From Clostridia bacterium (lineage in GTDB: Bacteria > Bacillota_A > Clostridia > Oscillospirales > Acutalibacteraceae), in NCBI GenBank assembly GCA_017456015.1, contig JAFTLL010000004.1, forward strand, positions 248,001 to 312,000: a stretch of DNA of 64,000 bases, read 5' to 3'. Below the pieces are notes generated by a model. That model was not told the origin of the DNA. It was given only the letters and a program-made list of their open reading frames with translations, and did not search any database. Position 1 is the first letter of the stretch. The number at the start of each line of letters is the position of its first letter. Below are positions 58,694-64,000 of this stretch, one piece after another. The translations under genes and the position numbers were made by a program.

Positions 58694-59962
58694 TCAAATG
58701 ACTTTTTCCACCCTGTACATGCTTTCCAAAACCGCCCAGTTTTGCGGGAAAAAGCTGTTGAGGGTCCAGTAGCTGACACCGCCCAAACCGTATTGTGACA
58801 CCAGCGAAAGACGAGCTTTGGTAGAGGAGGCATTTTCAAACCATACAATGTGCTGTTCACCGTTTTTGGTATAGCGGAAAAAAGGTGCTTGGGAGCCGGT
58901 GCTGTACTCAATGCGCGCGCCGTTTTGGATGGCGCGCTCGACCGCCTGCTGAATGGTCAGCACCTCGGCAGGGCGACCGCTGACATAGGGTAGGGTCCAA
59001 TCGTAGCCGTAATTGGGCATACCCATCAGTATTTTTTCGGGAGGAATGACCGATACGGCAAAATCCAACACCTGTTTGACCGGCTCGATGGGTGCAACCG
59101 CCATCGGCGGCCCGTACAAATATCCCCACTCATAGGTCATGAGAATGACCTGGTCAACAATCTGCCCGTGAAAGGCGTAATCGTGTGCCTCATAGAGTGT
59201 GCCGGGCTGGTCGGCGCGGATTTTGGGAGCGAGGGCGGTGGAGAGCTTGTAGCCCTCCGGCTGCAACGCTGCCGATAGGTTTTCTAAAAAGCGGTTGTAA
59301 TCCTCGCGATTGGCCGGAGGAATGTATTCAAAATCGATATCCACGCCGTAGTAGTTTTTGGCACGCAAAGTAGCAAGAATATTGTCGATTAACCGTTGGG
59401 AAGCCGACGGGTTGGTCAAGAGCGTGGCAATCAGGTCGCTGTCAAAACCACCGCCGGAGCGGGTGTTGGTGACCACCATGACAGGGGCAACGCCGGCGGC
59501 GCGAGCAGTTTGAATTAGCGGTTCATCTTCTATGGTATTCAAATTTCCCCCGGCATCGGTACGGTAACTGAAAATCGAAAGAAAGGTAAGGTAGGGCAAG
59601 GTGCGCTCTAAAACACCGGTGTTGACAGAAGGGTAAACATAACCATTTACCCGTATCGAGGGGCGCGGTCTTTCGGGTAAAAAAATCACTTCGCCTGCGT
59701 AAATGGTATAGGGCGACGCAATTTGCGGATTGGCCGCTTTGAGTGCGTCGAGGCTGACACCGGCATCCAGCGCAATCGAATAAAGGGAGTCTCCGCTTTG
59801 CACCTCATAGGCATTAGCGAGCGGAATCACCAGCTCCTGTCCTACGGCCAGCCGGTCAGGGAAGCGCAGACCGTTGACCTCGGACAAGCGGCTACTCTCT
59901 ACCGAATACCGCCGTGCAATATTAAAAAGTGTATCGCCCGGCTTTACGGTGTAAATTATCAT
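58694..59962 (-). CDS. LysM-GH18 glycoside hydrolase (YaaH/SleL-like)
   Basis: A 422-residue enzyme with two N-terminal LysM repeats (about 2-47, IIYTVKPGDTLFNIARRYS, and 50-96, AYEVQSGDSLYSIALDA) and a GH18 catalytic barrel. The catalytic motif is D208-I-D210-F-E212 in YYGVDIDFEY. No signal peptide is present, as in spore-cortex enzymes YaaH/SleL that are made in the mother cell and placed in the coat. It likely cuts cortex or wall glycan. ATG 59962 is preferred; GTG 59971 is an alternative. Confidence 0.93.
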   Translation of the reverse strand: MIIYTVKPGDTLFNIARRYSVESSRLSEVNGLRFPDRLAVGQELVIPLANAYEVQSGDSLYSIALDAGVSLDALKAANPQIASPYTIYAGEVIFLPERPRPSIRVNGYVYPSVNTGVLERTLPYLTFLSIFSYRTDAGGNLNTIEDEPLIQTARAAGVAPVMVVTNTRSGGGFDSDLIATLLTNPSASQRLIDNILATLRAKNYYGVDIDFEYIPPANREDYNRFLENLSAALQPEGYKLSTALAPKIRADQPGTLYEAHDYAFHGQIVDQVILMTYEWGYLYGPPMAVAPIEPVKQVLDFAVSVIPPEKILMGMPNYGYDWTLPYVSGRPAEVLTIQQAVERAIQNGARIEYSTGSQAPFFRYTKNGEQHIVWFENASSTKARLSLVSQYGLGGVSYWTLNSFFPQNWAVLESMYRVEKVI

Positions 59963-60062
59963 GCAAATCACAAACCTTTCGTGTTTTACGGAAAACGAAT
60001 GAAAGGATAACCTTGCAATCCGTCTGCCTTTATGTTTTAATATATTAAAAGGATGTGTGATT

Positions 60063-60773
60063 ATGTCTGTCTACCGGGAAATTTTAAAGAGTGAATGTGA
60101 AAAAATGGGCATTTCGCTTGCAGAGGACGCCTTTGCGCGCTTTGAAGCCTATGCCGCCTATTTGATAGAATACAACCAAAAGGTGAATTTAACCGCCATT
60201 ACCGAACCGGCAGAAATTGCACACAAGCATTTTGTGGATTGCCTTTTGTTTTTTAAGGCGGTGCAGGTACCGCAGACAGCCAGCCTGATTGATGTGGGCA
60301 CCGGCGCCGGCTTCCCCGGGGTGGTTTTAAAAATTGCCCGTCCCGATATACAGCTCACCCTTTTGGACAGCTTGAATAAGCGGCTGGTGTTTTTGCAAAG
60401 CCTGCTTGAAAAATTGGGACTGACGGCCGAAATTGTGCACAGCCGTGCCGAGGACGGTGCTAAGCCGCCGTTGCGTGAGCATTTTGATTTTGCAACGGCA
60501 CGCGCCGTTGCCGCCCTGCCGGTGCTGTGTGAATATTGTCTGCCGTATGTAAAATCGGGCGGAAGCTTTGTTGCGTTAAAGGGTGCAATGGCCAACCAGG
60601 AGGTGGCCGCCGCCGGTCGCGCCGTACAGATTCTGGGCGGCGAAAAAGCACAGTTGGTTTGCCTGCAAACCGAGGCCTTGGGCAGCCGCGGTATTGTAAC
60701 GGTTCGCAAAGTGCATCACACGCCGCCTGCATACCCCAGAACGGCCGCAAAAATTTCCAAACAGCCGTTGTAA
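60063..60773 (+). CDS. rsmG: 16S rRNA m7G527 methyltransferase RsmG
   Basis: A 236-residue SAM-dependent methyltransferase (GidB). Motifs are FVDCLLFFKA, IDVGTGAGFPGVVLKIARPD (SAM site), LTLLDSLNKRLVFL and DFATARAVAALPVLCEY. NLTAITEPAEIAHKHF near residue 45 is family-typical. ATG 60063 is preferred (AAAGGA about 10 bases upstream) over GTG 60057. It is separated from mnmG, its common partner. The following 60774-61010 gap is described separately. Confidence 0.96.
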   Translation: MSVYREILKSECEKMGISLAEDAFARFEAYAAYLIEYNQKVNLTAITEPAEIAHKHFVDCLLFFKAVQVPQTASLIDVGTGAGFPGVVLKIARPDIQLTLLDSLNKRLVFLQSLLEKLGLTAEIVHSRAEDGAKPPLREHFDFATARAVAALPVLCEYCLPYVKSGGSFVALKGAMANQEVAAAGRAVQILGGEKAQLVCLQTEALGSRGIVTVRKVHHTPPAYPRTAAKISKQPL

Positions 60774-61010
60774 AATTTCGACTTTGTATTTTTTGCTATA
60801 CGAAACGTAATTCTACTTTTACACAGGGTTTTGCACAGTTTTGCGCCAAAAAACCCCGAAAATTCGCTGTTTTTTAAAAAAACTGTGTATTAACCTGTGC
60901 AAAACTAGCATATTTTTTCAAGGTTCCAAAGTTTACATAATTCTGTTTTTCTTTACATAAAACATAAAATATAACAGATTGTATAATTTGTTTTTTGCCC
61001 GACATAAAGC
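60774..61010. other. Gene-free AT-rich region with symmetric CACA repeats
   Basis: No gene seen. A perfect 11-bp inverted repeat GTTTTGCACAG (60828-60838) / CTGTGCAAAAC (60895-60905) is accompanied by ACACAG (60821-60826) and CTGTGT (60883-60888). This gives two 9-mers, TTTTACACA and TTTTGCACA, 12 bases apart, mirrored by TGTGTATTA and TGTGCAAAA, also 12 apart. Each matches DnaA box TTATCCACA at 7 of 9 positions. A strongly AT-rich tract with TTTACATAA twice (60932, 60952) follows. Confidence 0.55.
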
Positions 61011-61012
61011 AA

Positions 61013-61066
61013 AAAAAAGAGTGGCTGTCGCACAGGTGAAAAACCTGCGATAACCACTCTTTTTTA
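61013..61066 (-). terminator. Terminator for the hemolysin III gene (bidirectional)
   Basis: Lower stem AAAAAAGAGTGG-type (61013-61024 with 61054-61065) and upper stem CAGGT/ACCTG with GAAAA loop; T runs on both strands. It begins within the hemolysin III stop region. Confidence 0.8.
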
Positions 61067-61732
61067 CATAATGCCAAGCACGCAAAGGGTGTGGCAAAGA
61101 CTGCCCAATAGGACGAAAATATGGAAGATGGAATGAAAGTACCGCCGGTGTGCGCCGATTTTAAAAAGCAGTGCGCCGATGGTATAGAAAATGCCGCCGC
61201 TCAACAGTAACCAAAACAGCGGTGCGGACAGGGCGCGGTACATGGAGCGAATAGAGAAAAGAATGCACCAACCCATGCCGAGATAGCAAATCATTGAAAA
61301 GACCTTGTATTTTTCCAAATCAATCGCCGTTAAGGTGACGGCGACGGCGGTGCATCCCCAAACGACACCGAAGGTGATCCAACAGGCAACCGGAGAAATG
61401 TGCCGCAGGGCACAGAGCAATAACGGGGTATAGGTACCGCTGATAAGAAAATAAATGGTACAGTGGTCTAAAATCTGGAAGACCTTTTTAGAGGTATCGG
61501 TGGTCAGCCCGTGGTATATGCTGGACATGGTGTAAAGCATAATCATGGAAAGACCGAATACAATGCCGGACAAAAGACCGGTCAGATTTTTGTGTATGGC
61601 GGCGAGCAGAATACAGAGCACAAGGGCAATGATGCCCAGGCCGCCGCCGACAATATGGGTTACCATATTAAAAATTTCTTCTGAGCGCGTGTAATCCGGG
61701 AGCTTCCGGTCACGCAGTTTTGTTCGTTTCAT
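61064..61732 (-). CDS. Hemolysin III/PAQR family membrane protein
   Basis: A 222-residue protein with seven membrane helices. Family metal-site motifs are SSIYHGL, LDHCTIYFLISGTYTP and the C-terminal HSIFHIFVLLGSLCH, which supply the Ser, Asp and His residues of the PAQR zinc site. EEIFNMVTHIVGGGLG near the N-terminus is typical of TrhA/YqfA proteins. These are linked to membrane energetics and lipid homeostasis in E. coli rather than true haemolysis. Divergent from the gene at 61860. Confidence 0.94.
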   Translation of the reverse strand: MKRTKLRDRKLPDYTRSEEIFNMVTHIVGGGLGIIALVLCILLAAIHKNLTGLLSGIVFGLSMIMLYTMSSIYHGLTTDTSKKVFQILDHCTIYFLISGTYTPLLLCALRHISPVACWITFGVVWGCTAVAVTLTAIDLEKYKVFSMICYLGMGWCILFSIRSMYRALSAPLFWLLLSGGIFYTIGALLFKIGAHRRYFHSIFHIFVLLGSLCHTLCVLGIM

Positions 61733-61761
61733 AAAGTTGCACCTAAAATATTGTAAAATAA

Positions 61762-61791
61762 TTGGGATTGTGATATAGTTACTATTATAAT
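61762..61791 (+). promoter_or_regulatory. Possible promoter for the 61860 gene
   Basis: TTGGGA (61762-61767), 18-base spacer, TATAAT (61786-61791). The -35 is weak. Confidence 0.5.
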
Positions 61792-61859
61792 TACTATCGA
61801 AATGTTTTCAACATTTCCACATTTAATAATCATTATAATAAAATTCGGAGGAATGTCAA

Positions 61860-62348
61860 ATGGATGTTTTTATAGAACAATTGTATGAAGTAAAGCAGAG
61901 CGGAAATACGCTTTTAAAAAAAGCCGGAATTCTTTTGGTGGGTTCCTTGGTGATTTTGGCTTTGGTTTTTGTTGCCTTGACCATGCTGCAAAGCTTGGCC
62001 TCCGTTCTTTTTCTGTTGGCGTTTGGCGTGGGTTATTTTGCCTATTTGCTGTGCGGAAAGATGGATGTGGAGTATGAGTATATTCTTACCGGCAGCATCA
62101 TTGATATCGACCGCATCACCAACCAGAGAAACCGCAAGCGGATGCTAACCTTCCGTTGCGCAGATATTACCGGCATCGTCCCCGTCGAGGCGATACCGAA
62201 GGATAAAGAGGTCAAGCGCTTTTGCTCCAAGGATGACGGCGTGGCCTTTTTGTTGGGAGATAAGGCGATTGTTTTTGCGCCGAATGAGAAATTTCGCGCC
62301 GAAATGGCAAAGGTTTTGCCGCGTCACTTAAAAAAGGAGTTGGAATAG
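61860..62348 (+). CDS. Two-helix membrane protein of unknown function
   Basis: A 162-residue protein: a short cytosolic N-terminus MDVFIEQLYEVKQSG, two adjacent membrane helices (about 22-43 and 46-66), and a cytosolic alpha/beta domain with VEYEYILTGSIIDIDRITNQRNRKRML and a basic RHLKKELE end. The layout resembles small Firmicutes membrane proteins of the DUF6106 kind, but I am not certain. GGAGG precedes ATG 61860. nnrD starts directly after the stop, so they form a unit with the following lipoprotein gene. It has no recognised catalytic motif. Confidence 0.78.
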   Translation: MDVFIEQLYEVKQSGNTLLKKAGILLVGSLVILALVFVALTMLQSLASVLFLLAFGVGYFAYLLCGKMDVEYEYILTGSIIDIDRITNQRNRKRMLTFRCADITGIVPVEAIPKDKEVKRFCSKDDGVAFLLGDKAIVFAPNEKFRAEMAKVLPRHLKKELE

Positions 62349-63185
62349 GTGCCCATCGTCATTACTGAGGATTATATTCGGGCGCATCTGCCGGTATTAC
62401 CGGAAACGGCCCACAAGGGCGATTTCGGTCGATTGGGCGTTATGGCCGGAAGCTATGGTATGGCCGGTGCGGCGGCGTTTGCCATCGGGGCGGCCTATCG
62501 AAGCGGTGCCGGCTTGGTTTACGGCTTTGTTCCGCAATCGATTTACGGTATTCTGGCAACCATCTGTCCGAATGCCGTTTTTTATCCGGTCGACAGTCAA
62601 GAGGAATGGAAGTCGGCGCAATTATCGCGGCCGGACGCCTGGGTCATCGGCTGCGGCATGGGAAATACGGAGGCCACCGCCCAGACGGCACAGCGGCTGA
62701 TTGCCCTGAATAAGCCCTTTGTTTTGGATGCCGACGGTATAAATGCGCTGGCCGGTTGCATAGAATGTAGCAAGGGTAAAAAGGCGGTGCTTACGCCCCA
62801 TGAAGCCGAGGCGGCACGGGTGCTGGGCTGTTCTGCCGACATGGTGGCGGGCAATCGCTTCTCGGCCGTACAGCAACTGGCAGAAAAAAGCGGCGCCGTG
62901 GCGGTGCTGAAAGGGCATCATACGCTGATTTCCGACCGGGAAACGGTCTTTGTTTGTGAGGCGGGCAATAACGGCATGGCGACAGCCGGCAGCGGCGATG
63001 TGCTTGCCGGTATGATTGGTGCTTTCCTTGCACAAGGCTGTACACCGACCGAAGCAGCGGTCATGGGGGTTTATTTGCACGCGCGCGCCGGGGATACCGC
63101 GGCGGCGCAGCTTTCGCGCCGGAGTCTGTGTGCGATGGATATTCTTGCGGCTTTACCCGAAGTTTTTAAAGCATTTGAAGGGTGA
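62349..63185 (+). CDS. nnrD: ADP-dependent NAD(P)H-hydrate dehydratase
   Basis: A 278-residue ribokinase-fold enzyme that repairs hydrated NAD(P)H. Motifs are AHKGDFGRLGVMAGSYGMAGA, LDADGINALAG, LTPHEAEAARVLG, VLKGHHTLIS and the catalytic AGSGDVLAGMIGAFLAQG. It is the C-terminal (dehydratase) domain only; the NnrE epimerase domain often fused to it is absent here. Start is GTG 62349, directly behind the upstream stop, with AAGGAG in the preceding gene's last codons. Confidence 0.95.
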   Translation: MPIVITEDYIRAHLPVLPETAHKGDFGRLGVMAGSYGMAGAAAFAIGAAYRSGAGLVYGFVPQSIYGILATICPNAVFYPVDSQEEWKSAQLSRPDAWVIGCGMGNTEATAQTAQRLIALNKPFVLDADGINALAGCIECSKGKKAVLTPHEAEAARVLGCSADMVAGNRFSAVQQLAEKSGAVAVLKGHHTLISDRETVFVCEAGNNGMATAGSGDVLAGMIGAFLAQGCTPTEAAVMGVYLHARAGDTAAAQLSRRSLCAMDILAALPEVFKAFEG

Positions 63186-63190
63186 TTTCT

Positions 63191-63679
63191 GTGAAAAGGG
63201 CAGTGGCTTTTTGCTTTTGTTTGTTGCTTTTGCTGACGGGATGTGCGCAAAAAACAACCGCAATCGAAAGCGAGGGGTTTTCCTGCCGTGCAACCGTAAA
63301 ATGGCAGGGGGATACCTATGCGCTGCGCATGGAGGCACCCGGCGGCGGTATTTTTAAGGCCACCGTTGCACAGGGCAACTTTAAAGGCATGTGTTTTACT
63401 CTCGATGCCGATAAGGTGCAGGTAAGCTATCTCGGTATGGAATATACCCTGCCGGAGGGTTTTACCGGACAAAACTGTGTCGTGGCCTTTAAGCAGGTTA
63501 TGCAGGCGCTGAAACGAAACGGTGAATCGGCAGCGCTGGATAATAAAGGCCGGATTACATTGCAAACCGACATGGGCAATGCCGAGGTTACGGTTCGCCC
63601 TGACGGATTTCCCGAAAAAATCGTGTTGCCTGAACAACAAGCCGAAATCGCCCTTTCGGAGTTCAATTATCTTTCTTAA
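63191..63679 (+). CDS. Small lipoprotein of unknown function
   Basis: A 162-residue lipoprotein: signal peptide VKRAVAFCFCLLLLLTGC with lipobox LTGC near residue 18. The mature domain is beta-rich, starting FSCRATVKWQGDTYALRMEAPGGG, and resembles lipid-carrier-like (LolA-type) beta folds only in pattern. GTG 63191 is favoured (AAGG 9 bases upstream); GTG 63182 overlaps the nnrD stop and is an alternative. It closes the three-gene unit and is followed by a strong terminator. Function not recognised. Confidence 0.78.
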   Translation: MKRAVAFCFCLLLLLTGCAQKTTAIESEGFSCRATVKWQGDTYALRMEAPGGGIFKATVAQGNFKGMCFTLDADKVQVSYLGMEYTLPEGFTGQNCVVAFKQVMQALKRNGESAALDNKGRITLQTDMGNAEVTVRPDGFPEKIVLPEQQAEIALSEFNYLS

Positions 63680-63683
63680 TCAA

Positions 63684-63722
63684 AAACGGCTGCGGAATAT
63701 TTCCGCAGCCGTTTCTTTTTTG
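63684..63722 (+). terminator. Intrinsic terminator after lipoprotein gene
   Basis: A 14-bp perfect stem AAACGGCTGCGGAA / TTCCGCAGCCGTTT with TAT loop, then CTTTTTT. Confidence 0.92.
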
Positions 63723-63780
63723 CGCCCTTAAACGAAGGCGAGGGCAGGTCACATATTATTCTATGCCGTAAACCGAAAAA

Positions 63781-64000
63781 CTATTCCATTCCCAGCAGTT
63801 TCAAAGGGGAAACGGCAATGCCGTCCTTGTACATTTCAAAATGGAAATGGGTCTGCTCTACACTTTCCTCCGGAATGTCACCGACAATACCGACTTGGGT
63901 TTTGGAGGTGACGGTATCTCCCTCTTTAACCGACAGCTTTGCATTCAAGCCGCAATAAACAGCGAGTACGCCGTTGCCGTGGTCGATTTTCACCACATTC
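63781..64000 (-). CDS. M23 peptidase-family protein, C-terminal end (SpoIIQ-like)
   Basis: The last 72 or so residues of a gene entering from the right edge. It shows the end of an M23 (LytM) domain: VVKIDHGNGVLAVYCGL, VKEGDTVTSKTQVGIVGD and the metal-site THFHFEMYKDG, with the HxH pair kept. It ends AVSPLKLLGME. The compact end and context suggest a SpoIIQ-like sporulation protein, but a vegetative wall hydrolase is equally possible. The N-terminus is outside the window. Confidence 0.82.
   Translation of the reverse strand, partial: NVVKIDHGNGVLAVYCGLNAKLSVKEGDTVTSKTQVGIVGDIPEESVEQTHFHFEMYKDGIAVSPLKLLGME

Noticed and set aside
60982..61066. Short non-coding RNA ending at the 61 kb hairpin
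   Set aside because: TATAAT at 60982 has no -35 at 16-18 bases and the hairpin is explained as the terminator of the minus-strand gene.

Overview
The window is origin-proximal chromosome of a Gram-positive, endospore-lineage Clostridia (Bacillota) of middling GC, probably from the Oscillospiraceae/Ruminococcaceae side. The order dnaN - S4 protein - recF - remB - gyrB - gyrA is the classic Firmicutes arrangement just downstream of dnaA/oriC, which would lie left of base 1. Taxonomy is inferred from gene content: SpoVAE, a SpoVAF/GerA protein, a SpoVB-like flippase, a LysM-GH18 YaaH/SleL-type enzyme, an M23 SpoIIQ-like protein, ParA/ParB with parS, and the SCIFF ranthipeptide pair.

Layout. 0-6.5 kb: replication and topology operon. 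6.6-7.7 kb: repeat-bearing lipoprotein. 7.7-13.7 kb (minus): Lrp-type regulator, sugar ABC binding protein, two permeases and glycogen/maltodextrin phosphorylase, which looks like import plus phosphorolysis of oligosaccharides; no ATPase is encoded there. 13.8-17.4 kb: D,D-carboxypeptidase, a secreted unknown and glutamate dehydrogenase. 17.5-17.7 kb (minus): tRNA-Met and tRNA-Glu. 17.8-27.8 kb (minus): a tightly packed run of spoVAE, parS sites, parA, parB, serS, then a transglutaminase-like protein, an Asp/Glu-family racemase, a DltA-like adenylating enzyme, a carrier protein, an MBOAT acyltransferase, an SGNH-like protein and a lipoprotein. The last seven genes resemble a dlt (teichoic acid D-alanylation) system with a built-in racemase and are the most interesting part of the window.

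27.8-34.9 kb: DUF3048 lipoprotein, birA-bioY, serC, SpoVAF-like protein and SpoVB-like flippase. 34.9-38.8 kb: E2-fold acyltransferase, SCIFF peptide, its radical SAM maturase and an Orn/Lys/Arg decarboxylase-family protein. 38.9-42.9 kb: second D,D-carboxypeptidase, pgi, a small P-loop protein, DUF177 and rpmF. 43.0-49.6 kb: DUF512 protein, der, plsY, gpsA, RNase Y (minus) and nrdR. 49.7-56.4 kb (minus): solute-binding lipoprotein, then a LexA-headed group lexA - DUF1624 membrane protein - rnhA - sbcD - sbcC. 56.4-56.9 kb: tRNA-Ala (minus), tRNA-Gln and tRNA-Val. 56.9-64 kb: a 52-residue membrane protein, cardiolipin synthase, the LysM-GH18 protein, rsmG, a hemolysin III/PAQR protein, an unknown membrane protein, NAD(P)H-hydrate dehydratase, a lipoprotein and the end of an M23 peptidase gene.

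No insertion sequence, prophage, CRISPR array or rRNA gene was seen. Many start codons were moved inward to the ATG/GTG/TTG preceded by a good Shine-Dalgarno sequence. All functional statements rest on reading the translations and motifs; no database search was possible.
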